From JBAXGE01 sp044344145 (GTDB lineage: Bacteria; Planctomycetota; Phycisphaerae; WQYP01), in assembly GCA_044344145.1 (NCBI GenBank), contig JBIJDM010000054.1, forward strand, positions 1 to 13,236: DNA of 13,236 bases, in the 5' to 3' direction. The notes under the pieces are model-generated. The model made no database searches. It was given only the letters and a program-made list of their open reading frames with translations, and was not told the origin of the DNA. The position numbers and the translations under genes are program-made. Positions 6,706-13,236 of the stretch are shown here, piece by piece. Position 1 is the stretch's first letter, and each line of letters starts with the position of its first letter.

Positions 6706-7584
6706 ATGACTTTGCCCAATCCCCGGGTGGAACATCTGCAGAATCCACCGGAAGCCAGCTACCGACTTAACATCTGGTCGCACAAGGTGTTGCGCTTTGG
6801 TTGGCACAGTCATCCCGAGTATGAAATTGCCTGTGTGGAAAAGGGCGGGGGCCAGCGTTTTGTCGGCGATCATGTCGGCTACTTTCCACATGGTGATCTG
6901 ATTTGTACAGGTCCGCATCTGCCCCATACGTTTTTCGACCAGAGTAATACCCATCTGCGGCGGGTGGCGGTGGCTCAGTTCCGCGCTGATCTACTTGGAC
7001 CAAATTGGCTGGAGATGCCGGAATTCCGCCGCATCGGCGCCCTGCTGCGCACGGCCCGGCGGGGCCTAATCTTTCCCCCTGATTTACAACCGCGCGTGTG
7101 GCGACACATGGAACACATGCACCAACTCGCCCCCACGCTACGCTTGACCCATCTGCTGGAATTGCTCCATATGCTGGCTGAAGCGCCGTCTCCCACGGCG
7201 CTGGCTACCCCGGCATACGTGGAGGAACTCAGTGGCCGTAATGATCCGCGGATCGCCAAAGCTCTCAATTACATCCACCAACATCTGGCCGCGCCGGTGC
7301 GTTTGGATGAGGTTGCCGGGCAGGTGCATTTGTCAGGGCCGGCGCTGAGTCGTTTGTTTGGTCGGATTATGGGGCGCAGTCTGCCGGGCTATGTGAATCA
7401 ATTGCGGATTGGGCGTGCCTGCCGGTTGCTGACGCAGACGGACGATTCCATCCTCGCCATCGCCCAGAATGTGGGCTACGACAATCTGGCCAACTTTAAC
7501 CGCCAGTTCCTGCGCTATCAGGGCTGCACCCCCCGGCAATACCGGCACAGCTACAACCACGCCCTGGCCCCCACGGCAGCGTGA
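6706..7584 (+). CDS. AraC-family transcriptional regulator with cupin sensor domain
   Basis: The 292-residue protein has an N-terminal cupin-type ligand domain (about 20-95), with His34, His36 and Glu38 in WHSHPEYE and His71 and His74 in GPHLPH. In other AraC proteins this kind of domain senses sugars. The C-terminal AraC/XylS DNA-binding domain spans about 183-282, with two helix-turn-helix units: HTH1 at about 200-222 and HTH2 at about 248-270, followed by the signature GYDNLANFNRQFLR and the TPRQYR end. GGAG at 6695-6698 lies seven bases before the ATG. Because it is divergent from the NagB/PIG-L operon and separated from it by 113 bases, it is the best candidate regulator of that operon, probably responding to an amino sugar or its breakdown product. 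Activation or repression cannot be told. The gene ends three bases from the convergent FmdB-type gene. Confidence 0.93.
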   Translation: MTLPNPRVEHLQNPPEASYRLNIWSHKVLRFGWHSHPEYEIACVEKGGGQRFVGDHVGYFPHGDLICTGPHLPHTFFDQSNTHLRRVAVAQFRADLLGPNWLEMPEFRRIGALLRTARRGLIFPPDLQPRVWRHMEHMHQLAPTLRLTHLLELLHMLAEAPSPTALATPAYVEELSGRNDPRIAKALNYIHQHLAAPVRLDEVAGQVHLSGPALSRLFGRIMGRSLPGYVNQLRIGRACRLLTQTDDSILAIAQNVGYDNLANFNRQFLRYQGCTPRQYRHSYNHALAPTAA

Positions 7585-7587
7585 GTT

Positions 7588-7806
7588 TTAATGCGGGCAG
7601 CCACCGGAACCGCAGCCACAGCACCCCGGCGGACGCTCCCCGCCGCCAGCGGTCTTGGTCGCCACGCCGAACACACTCTGCCGACGCTGGGTCTTTTTGC
7701 TCTGGCAGTGTGGGCAGGGTTGCGGCTTTTCGCTTTCGGCCATGGTCTTGACCAGCACGTCAAAGTCCTTGCCACATTTTTCACATTGATATTCATACAT
7801 CGGCAT
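7588..7806 (-). CDS. FmdB-family zinc-ribbon protein with Cys-rich tail
   Basis: This 72-residue protein begins MPMYEYQCEKCG, the typical opening of the FmdB/putative regulatory zinc-ribbon family. Two CXXC pairs (C8/C11 and C31/C34) should bind one zinc. The tail has a second group of metal-type residues, C62, C63, C65, C70 and H72, in a Gly-rich setting. AGGAG at 7816-7820 lies nine bases upstream. The function of the family is not settled; the name comes from a gene near the formylmethanofuran dehydrogenase or formamidase loci. It is the last gene of a probable operon, 21 bases after uvrB, and faces the AraC gene with three bases between stop codons. The family is clear but the role is not. 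Confidence 0.9.
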   Translation of the reverse strand: MPMYEYQCEKCGKDFDVLVKTMAESEKPQPCPHCQSKKTQRRQSVFGVATKTAGGGERPPGCCGCGSGGCPH

Positions 7807-7827
7807 GGGTTTACACTCCTGATTACA

Positions 7828-9969
7828 TTACGCCGGGCCGCGCCGATTGCGCTTAGCCCCGCCGCGTTTCACTTTGGTTTGTTGGGGGGTCATGGGTTTG
7901 CCGCCCCCGGCCAGGCGCTGGGCCATGCCCTCGGCGATGGCCGTGGTCAGGTCCATGGTCGGTTCCTGCTCGTTGACCGGCTGGGTTTGCTTGAGCTGCT
8001 GCAGACGATCGCGTATTTCGGCGGCTTTTTCAAATTCCAGATTGCTGGCGGCCTGTAACATTTCCTCTTCCAGCATACGGATCATTTCCGTCTGATCGTA
8101 AACCGTTTCGCTGCGGGTGATCAAATCCCGCGCCGTACGCCGGGCCTTGAGTTCCATATCAATGCCATGGCGGATCGCTTTGACAATGGTCTGGGGCGTG
8201 ATGTTGTTAACCCGGTTGTACTCTTCCTGCACCTTGCGCCGGCGGGTGGTTTCGCTCATCGCTGCCTGCATGGCGGGGGTGATCTTGTCGGCGTAGAGAT
8301 ACACCTGTGCATCCACGTTGCGGGCACAGCGCCCGATCATCTGGATCAGCGAGGTTTCCGAGCGCAGGAAGCCTTCTTTGTCAGCGTCCAGAATCGCCAC
8401 CATGCTGACTTCGGGCAAATCCAAGCCCTCGCGCAGCAGATTCACCCCGATCAGACAGTCAAAGCCCCCTTCACGCAATTCGCGCAGGATTTCCACCCGG
8501 TCAAAGGTCTGGATATCGCTGTGCAAATATTTGCAGCGCAGGCCCTGTTCGATCATATAGAACGACAAATCTTCCGCCAGCCGTTTGGTCAGGGTGGTCA
8601 CCAGCACCCGCTGGCCCAGCGCGGCGCGTTTTTTGGTTTCCATGACCAAATCCACCACCTGGCCTTCCGCCGGGCGGATTTCGATCTGCGGATCAATCAG
8701 CCCGGTGGGCCGGATGATCTGTTCCACCACTTCCCCGCCGGTAAGTTCGAGTTCAAACTTGCTGGGCGTGGCCGAGACGAACATCACCTGATTCCACATG
8801 GCGCGGAATTCATCGAATCGCATGGGCCGGTTGTCCAGCGCGCTGGGCAGGCGGAAGCCATGTTCCACCAGCGTCATTTTGCGGTTGCGGTCGCCGGAAT
8901 ACATGGCGTTGATCTGGGGCAGGGTGACGTGGGATTCGTCAATAATCAGCAGGAAATCCTTGGGGAAATAGTCCACCAGCGTGAAGGGCTTGGACCCGGG
9001 GGCCAGCCCGCTCATGTGCCGGGAATAGTTCTCGATCCCCTGACACATGCCGGTTTCCACCAGCATTTCGCAGTCATATTTGGTCCGGGCCATGAGCCGC
9101 TGGGCTTCCAGCAGTTTGCCCTGGCCGCGCAGCTCATAGACCCGCTGGTCCAGTTCGGCGCGGATATCATGCACCGCCCGCTGCAGATTATTGGGATCGG
9201 TGATGTAGTGCTTGGCCGGGAAGATAAAAATCTGTTTTTCCACCGTCAGCCGTTCCCCGCTGGTGGGGTTGATGTGATAGATGGCCTCGATTTCATCGCC
9301 GAAAAATTCGATGCGGTAGGCGCTCACCTCGTAGGAAGGATGCAGTTCCAGCACATCGCCGCGTACGCGGAACGTGCCCCGCAGAAACGCCACATCGTTG
9401 CGGATGTATTGCAGGTCCACCAGCCGGCGCAGCAGTTCATCGCGCGGCACCGTGGCCCCCACGCGCAGATCAATGACAAACTTTTTGTATTCTTCCGGCG
9501 AGCCCAAACCGAAAATACACGACACCGACGCGACGATGATGCAATCCCGCCGGCTGGACAGACTGCTGGTGGCGGCCAGACGCAGCCGGTCCAAATCCTC
9601 GTTGCGCGAGGCGTCTTTTTCGATGTAGATATCGCGCTGCGGGATGTAGGCTTCGGGCTGATAGTAATCGTAATAACTGACAAAATAGCTGACCGCATTG
9701 TTGGGAAACAGCTCGTGCATTTCCTCGTAGAGCTGGGCGGCGAGAGTTTTGTTGTGGCTGATAATCAGCGTGGGCCGACCCAGGCGCTGGATGGTATGGG
9801 CCATGGTGAAAGTCTTGCCCGAACCGGTTACCCCCATCAGCACCTGCGCGGGACGGCCGGTGCGGAAGTTGTCGGTCAGCGTCTGAATCGCCGCCGGCTG
9901 GTCGCCGGTGGGCTGAAACGGGCTGACGACTTCAAACGGACGCGAGAGTGTGTCCGACATCATGGTCAT
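7828..9969 (-). CDS. uvrB: UvrABC excinuclease subunit B
   Basis: UvrB verifies DNA damage handed over by UvrA and recruits UvrC for incision in nucleotide excision repair. The 713-residue protein is complete. Walker A is GVTGSGKT at 46-53, the damage-probing beta-hairpin lies at about 97-120 (YYDYYQPEAYIP), the Walker B box is IIDESH at 342-347, and helicase motif VI is QMIGRCAR at 543-550. The C-terminal UVR domain that contacts UvrC is at about 628-662. It is some 40 residues longer than the common 670, mostly a basic tail (KVKRGGAKRNRR). Three in-frame ATGs (9969, 9963, 9960) are possible; 9969 best fits the G-rich ribosome site just upstream, with the choice uncertain by a few residues. 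It lies 17 bases after the ferredoxin stop, so it is probably cotranscribed with it and with the FmdB-type gene. Confidence 0.98.
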   Translation of the reverse strand: MTMMSDTLSRPFEVVSPFQPTGDQPAAIQTLTDNFRTGRPAQVLMGVTGSGKTFTMAHTIQRLGRPTLIISHNKTLAAQLYEEMHELFPNNAVSYFVSYYDYYQPEAYIPQRDIYIEKDASRNEDLDRLRLAATSSLSSRRDCIIVASVSCIFGLGSPEEYKKFVIDLRVGATVPRDELLRRLVDLQYIRNDVAFLRGTFRVRGDVLELHPSYEVSAYRIEFFGDEIEAIYHINPTSGERLTVEKQIFIFPAKHYITDPNNLQRAVHDIRAELDQRVYELRGQGKLLEAQRLMARTKYDCEMLVETGMCQGIENYSRHMSGLAPGSKPFTLVDYFPKDFLLIIDESHVTLPQINAMYSGDRNRKMTLVEHGFRLPSALDNRPMRFDEFRAMWNQVMFVSATPSKFELELTGGEVVEQIIRPTGLIDPQIEIRPAEGQVVDLVMETKKRAALGQRVLVTTLTKRLAEDLSFYMIEQGLRCKYLHSDIQTFDRVEILRELREGGFDCLIGVNLLREGLDLPEVSMVAILDADKEGFLRSETSLIQMIGRCARNVDAQVYLYADKITPAMQAAMSETTRRRKVQEEYNRVNNITPQTIVKAIRHGIDMELKARRTARDLITRSETVYDQTEMIRMLEEEMLQAASNLEFEKAAEIRDRLQQLKQTQPVNEQEPTMDLTTAIAEGMAQRLAGGGKPMTPQQTKVKRGGAKRNRRGPA

Positions 9970-9986
9970 GGCATCCCCCGCCGGCG

Positions 9987-10391
9987 TTAATCGTGGTGGC
10001 CTTCTTTGATGGCATTACGATTCCACGCGGGCACTTCAATTTCCAAACTACCCGTGGTCGCATCGGCGGCAATCACGGCCTGACAACTCAGCCGGCTGCG
10101 GCCATTGACCATGGGGGCCAGATCCATGCGGTCTGATTCCTCTTCGGTAGGCTCGCTCAACAGCGCCGCACCCCGGTTTACCCAAACGTGACAGGTCGAA
10201 CAGGCACACACCCCGCCGCAGGAATGTTCAATTTCGATCCCCGCCTCGATGGCCACCACCAGCAAATTCTGGCCCGGCGCGGCTTTGGCCGTCACCCGTG
10301 TATCGGGCTTGCCGGTCAGGGACATGGGGTCTTGCAGGATAAATGTGACCGAGAGCGTCTTATTCGCCTCGGGAACCTCGTGTAAACTCAT
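9987..10391 (-). CDS. ISC-type (adrenodoxin-like) [2Fe-2S] ferredoxin
   Basis: This 134-residue protein is a plant/adrenodoxin-fold ferredoxin that carries electrons in the cytoplasm. The four cluster ligands are C58, C64, C67 and C103. The spacing CX5CX2C then 35 residues to the last Cys is the same as in E. coli Fdx, the electron donor of the ISC Fe-S assembly machinery. The motif region reads HSCGGVCACSTC and the last ligand is in RLSCQ. An extra C62 lies within the loop. A GGAG site at 10397-10400 lies five bases before the ATG. It is the first gene of a probable operon with uvrB and the FmdB-type gene. No hscA, iscS or iscU gene is in the window, so the partner is unknown. Confidence 0.94.
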   Translation of the reverse strand: MSLHEVPEANKTLSVTFILQDPMSLTGKPDTRVTAKAAPGQNLLVVAIEAGIEIEHSCGGVCACSTCHVWVNRGAALLSEPTEEESDRMDLAPMVNGRSRLSCQAVIAADATTGSLEIEVPAWNRNAIKEGHHD

Positions 10392-10418
10392 GGCAACTCC
10401 GAAAATAACGACTGCTAT

Positions 10419-10447
10419 ATGCTAGCCGTTTTACCGCCCGCCGTCAG
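10419..10447 (-). promoter_or_regulatory. Candidate promoter for the ferredoxin-uvrB operon
   Basis: On the minus strand CTGACG (10447-10442) and TAGCAT (10424-10419) are 17 bases apart and each matches its consensus box at 4/6. It lies just after the terminator of the preceding gene and about 28 bases before the ferredoxin ATG, the expected place. Box quality is modest. Confidence 0.35.
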
Positions 10448-10460
10448 CCTGCGGGTACGT

Positions 10461-10495
10461 AAAAACCCACCGCCCCTGGAACCCGCGGCGGTGGG
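10461..10495 (-). terminator. Rho-independent terminator of the 880-residue secreted-protein gene
   Basis: On the minus strand a 9-bp GC-rich stem (10487-10495 with 10466-10474) and a 12-base loop is followed by TTTTT (10465-10461). It lies about 30 bases past the stop codon at 10525 and separates this gene from the ferredoxin operon. Confidence 0.88.
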
Positions 10496-10524
10496 GTCGT
10501 AAATATTGCGTAGAATCGGCCCGT

Positions 10525-13167
10525 TCAGGGGTTGCGGCCATCTTTTTCCGGTGGCGTTTGCACGCCGACTGCGGCGCGCAAATTCTTGCCGGTCACCCGA
10601 TACGTGGTATGCGCCTTGAGGCTGTCAGCCTTTTCACCCGTGACGATATGTACTGCCTGTGTATCGGCGGGCAGGGGCATATCCTCGAATGCGAACAAGA
10701 CGCCTTCATCATCCTTGGTCCCCAGCCACAACACCCCTTTATGTTCAGGCATTTGGTAGGGCCGCCGCATCAGGGGCAGCGCGGCTATGTACTGGGCGCT
10801 ATAACTGGCAAAGCTGGGAACCTGGGTCGCATCGCCATCGCCGGGGGTAATGGGGCCATAGTTGGCCATGGTTCTAAAGAAGATGCGATCCGCTTTGGCC
10901 GTGCCTTTGCCGGGCACCAGCGTACCGCGATACCATTTGTTGGTATTGATGTACGCAAACCAGTCATTCTCGCAATCCGTTGGCGCATCGCCAACCTCCA
11001 CGCTGCAACTCAGCGCCGGGAAGCCCTGACTTTCCGCGATGAAACCAACGCCACGCTGACTGACCTCGGCCACCCACAGCCACCACTGGCGCACATGCGG
11101 GGCCCAGTCGTCGCGCTGAAAATTCATGGTACTCATGTAGAGATTCTGCCAGCTATCGGTCCAGAAGCCATCCAGACCGGGGTCTTTGATGGCGGTGTCC
11201 ATACGGTCACACCACCATTTTTTCAGCCCCTCATGCAGGATCGGCACATTAAACAAGGAGGGCGGATAACCATCAGAGAAGGGTGCGCCGGGCCGGTTGC
11301 GACAGAATGCTTCGTTACCAAATTCCTTGACCACCGGACCGGTTTCATACACCATGGCGGTGATCCAACCCCAATATTCGATCTTGGACGCATGGAGTTT
11401 GGTATAGAGTTCTTTCCACTTGGTCGCCACCGCCGGACTTTGCGGGACATAGTCATGGATGGCACAATCACCGCCGGTGGGATTGTGGCCATTGATGCCC
11501 TCCGGAATCGGATAGGAGGTTTCTTTCTGCCGCAGCCCCCGGCCATTGAACCAACCGGGATGGTGGGAATAGATGCGCTTGATTCCGAGTTTTTGCATAT
11601 TCTCAACCTGACCCAGCGCCCCACCAATCCGGAATTCCCAACCGCTGTCCCAATTAAATCCGATGGACGGCAAGGGTGGGGACAGCTTCAAATTCAAATC
11701 AGCGGCAATCTGGTCACGTATCTGCAGATGCATTTCCTGCCAGCGGGTTTCCCATTCATGATTGGCCTGGGCCCGGGGTTGCGTCAGGGCCATGAAGCGT
11801 TTGGGAGTACTGCGGCCAGTGGTGCCACGCGGAAAGAACAAGTTATCAGTGTGGCTGATCTGCTGGTCGCCGGGCCAGACTTCTTCCAGTCCGCGGATGG
11901 CTTCCATGCGGGTGTAATACATCGCCAGCGCCGCTTGCGGGCGGTACATATACTCGATCCAATTCGTACCCGAGCCGCGCTGCAGATGGGCAATCCAGGC
12001 CCCATGACGGTACTTCATGGCCTCCGCCCGTGAAGCAATTTTCTGATCACCGGGAACGGCGGGCGAGACCACCGGTGCGGCCCCCACCGCGCCGGGCAGA
12101 ATTTCCGTCGTGGTAAAAGCATTGCGGACGCCCGATTCCGGTTTGCCTTCCTGCAATGCGGTCAAGGGGGCCTGAATGCCGCCCAAACCGCGATACCGCA
12201 TATTCACCAGCGTATTGCCCACGGCCGTGCCGTCGAGTTCCCAGGTCCCCAATTCGCGAATGGCGTTGATCTTCTGGCCGGAGACCAGATCGTATTCATA
12301 GTGATGTTGCCAGCCGCGCCACGTCCAGCCAGCCACATTTTCTGTGGCCGGTTTGATCACCCATTTCAGCGTTCCCACGGTTTCGCTGGGGAAAGTGCCC
12401 TGTTTGGCCACTTCCGCGGGGGTCAAGATCGCACTGGGTAATTGCAGCATGGCAAAGCTGTAATAGTCGCGATGAATCTGGGCATACCGGTCGGCCAGTT
12501 CCGCCAACTTGGCATCGTAAATGGTAATGGCTTTGAGGTGCGGCTTGAGCGCCTCTTGTTGGGGCGCTTTTTCGGCGGTTATTTTGCTGGCCAGTGTTTC
12601 CATGGCTTTGGTGACATTGGGGATATTTTTACGTTCTTTCTTGTCGGTACTGGCTTCCAATTTGTCCCGCTGCTGGGCCAGTTCCACATATTCCGGCTGG
12701 GCTTTAATAAAATCATCCAACACCCGGACCGCCTCGTTACGCTGATTCAGAATCTCGGCCCATGCCGCAGGCCAGTTTTTCTTGGCAGCCTCGAAATCAG
12801 GTGCCATCACCATGATGTTCCGTAGCGCCTGGGGATCGCGTGAGGCCTGCATATCCAACACCAGCGTGACCTGCTGATCGGTGGTTTCCACGTTGCGCAG
12901 GGTGTATTGGGTCACCGTGAAGGGTTTGTCCGTCCATTCCTGAAAAATCACCGGCCGTACCAACGTGGCCGTGCTGCGCAGGCTTTGCCCCTGCACACTG
13001 GCCCCCGACAGCCCCAGCACCTGTCCCGCCTGAACCGCAAAGGTTAATTGCGTACCATTGCCGACATCCACTTTGATGGTGGTATCGGATTGTTCCACCT
13101 TCATCCCCGCCCAAGCCAACGAGCCGCCCAGTGCCCACGCCAACGCTGCCAGATAATAGTGCCGCAT
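10525..13167 (-). CDS. Large secreted protein with a sugar-hydrolase-like barrel, function unknown
   Basis: This 880-residue protein was not recognised as a named family. It starts with a Sec signal peptide (MRHYYLAALAWALGGSLAWA), cut near residue 20, so it acts outside the cytoplasm. Residues about 25-120 and 255-340 look like beta-sandwich, rich in aromatic and polar residues. They are interrupted by a charged helical stretch at about 124-237 with likely coiled-coil parts. The C-terminal half looks like a TIM barrel: GFNWDSGW at 503-510, YWGW at 598-601, LDGFWTDSW at 665-673 and VGFIAESQG at 707-715. DGFWTD resembles the nucleophile strand of GH31/GH36-type enzymes, making D671 and E712 candidate catalytic residues; this is inference. 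About 790-880 looks like a small beta domain. The ATG at 13167 is chosen over the TTG at 13182 because GGAG (13175-13178) lies seven bases before it. A terminator follows the stop. Confidence 0.8.
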   Translation of the reverse strand: MRHYYLAALAWALGGSLAWAGMKVEQSDTTIKVDVGNGTQLTFAVQAGQVLGLSGASVQGQSLRSTATLVRPVIFQEWTDKPFTVTQYTLRNVETTDQQVTLVLDMQASRDPQALRNIMVMAPDFEAAKKNWPAAWAEILNQRNEAVRVLDDFIKAQPEYVELAQQRDKLEASTDKKERKNIPNVTKAMETLASKITAEKAPQQEALKPHLKAITIYDAKLAELADRYAQIHRDYYSFAMLQLPSAILTPAEVAKQGTFPSETVGTLKWVIKPATENVAGWTWRGWQHHYEYDLVSGQKINAIRELGTWELDGTAVGNTLVNMRYRGLGGIQAPLTALQEGKPESGVRNAFTTTEILPGAVGAAPVVSPAVPGDQKIASRAEAMKYRHGAWIAHLQRGSGTNWIEYMYRPQAALAMYYTRMEAIRGLEEVWPGDQQISHTDNLFFPRGTTGRSTPKRFMALTQPRAQANHEWETRWQEMHLQIRDQIAADLNLKLSPPLPSIGFNWDSGWEFRIGGALGQVENMQKLGIKRIYSHHPGWFNGRGLRQKETSYPIPEGINGHNPTGGDCAIHDYVPQSPAVATKWKELYTKLHASKIEYWGWITAMVYETGPVVKEFGNEAFCRNRPGAPFSDGYPPSLFNVPILHEGLKKWWCDRMDTAIKDPGLDGFWTDSWQNLYMSTMNFQRDDWAPHVRQWWLWVAEVSQRGVGFIAESQGFPALSCSVEVGDAPTDCENDWFAYINTNKWYRGTLVPGKGTAKADRIFFRTMANYGPITPGDGDATQVPSFASYSAQYIAALPLMRRPYQMPEHKGVLWLGTKDDEGVLFAFEDMPLPADTQAVHIVTGEKADSLKAHTTYRVTGKNLRAAVGVQTPPEKDGRNP

Positions 13168-13196
13168 GTCGTTACTCCGCAAAATACTCAGGTCTG

Positions 13197-13236
13197 TTAC
13201 TTCGCCTTAATCCAACCCAAATCATCCAAGCGCCCG
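13197..13236 (-). CDS. Possible last 12 codons of an upstream gene
   Basis: On the minus strand one frame is open from the window edge to a TAA at 13199-13197 and reads GRLDDLGWIKAK, a plausible protein C-terminus. The gap to the 880-residue gene is 29 bases and has no terminator, so the two could share a transcript. The stretch is too short to name or to be sure it is coding. Confidence 0.4.
   Translation of the reverse strand, partial: GRLDDLGWIKAK

Noticed and set aside
8167..9990. Long open frame (607 codons) on the plus strand opposite uvrB
   Set aside because: It mirrors uvrB, has His/Gln/Gly-rich composition typical of antisense reading, and shows no family motif.
10558..12033. Open frame (491 codons) on the plus strand opposite the secreted-protein gene
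   Set aside because: The minus-strand frame has a signal peptide, ribosome site and terminator; the plus-strand frame has none.
1..13236. CRISPR arrays, insertion sequences, tRNA/rRNA genes and prophage genes
   Set aside because: No regularly spaced repeats, transposase or integrase motifs, or cloverleaf/rRNA sequence were seen by eye.

Overview
The window is GC-rich, densely coding and ordinary in base use. It most likely comes from a bacterium of the Planctomycetota/Verrucomicrobiota/Lentisphaerota group. The evidence is the secreted VWA-domain protein, the glucosamine-6-phosphate deaminase fused to a PIG-L deacetylase, the Gfo/Idh/MocA oxidoreductase with a Cys-rich insert, and a large secreted protein with a sugar-hydrolase-like barrel. 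This assignment rests on recognised families, not on a search, so phylum is inference. No tRNA, rRNA, CRISPR array, insertion sequence or phage gene was seen.

Layout. (1) Positions 1-304 (minus): 5' end of a secreted VWA-domain protein. (2) 504-992 (plus): an Rrf2-family regulator with three Cys suited to an Fe-S cluster, closed by a strong intrinsic terminator. (3) 1139-2395 (plus): dprA with its own likely promoter. (4) 6592-2392 (minus): a tightly coupled three-gene operon, NagB/PIG-L fusion then Gfo/Idh/MocA oxidoreductase then GNAT acetyltransferase, with 2-nt gaps at both junctions. Its last stop codon overlaps the dprA stop in a shared TTAA. (5) 6706-7584 (plus): an AraC-family regulator divergent from that operon and probably its controller. 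(6) 10391-7588 (minus): a probable operon of an ISC-type [2Fe-2S] ferredoxin, uvrB and an FmdB-type zinc-ribbon protein. (7) 13167-10525 (minus): an 880-residue secreted protein of unknown function followed by its own terminator. A stop codon at 13197-13199 may be the tail of a further upstream gene.

How the genes may work together. The AraC regulator and the 6592-2392 operon look like an amino-sugar or glycan-use unit: a deacetylase and deaminase on one chain, an NAD(P)-dependent sugar oxidoreductase and an acetyltransferase. The secreted protein at the right end could act on glycans outside the cytoplasm, but nothing in the sequence links it directly to that unit. dprA and uvrB are housekeeping DNA genes in separate transcription units. 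The Rrf2 regulator and the ferredoxin both concern Fe-S chemistry but are about 9 kb apart. The least explained items are the 880-residue secreted protein and the variant active site of the NagB/PIG-L fusion.
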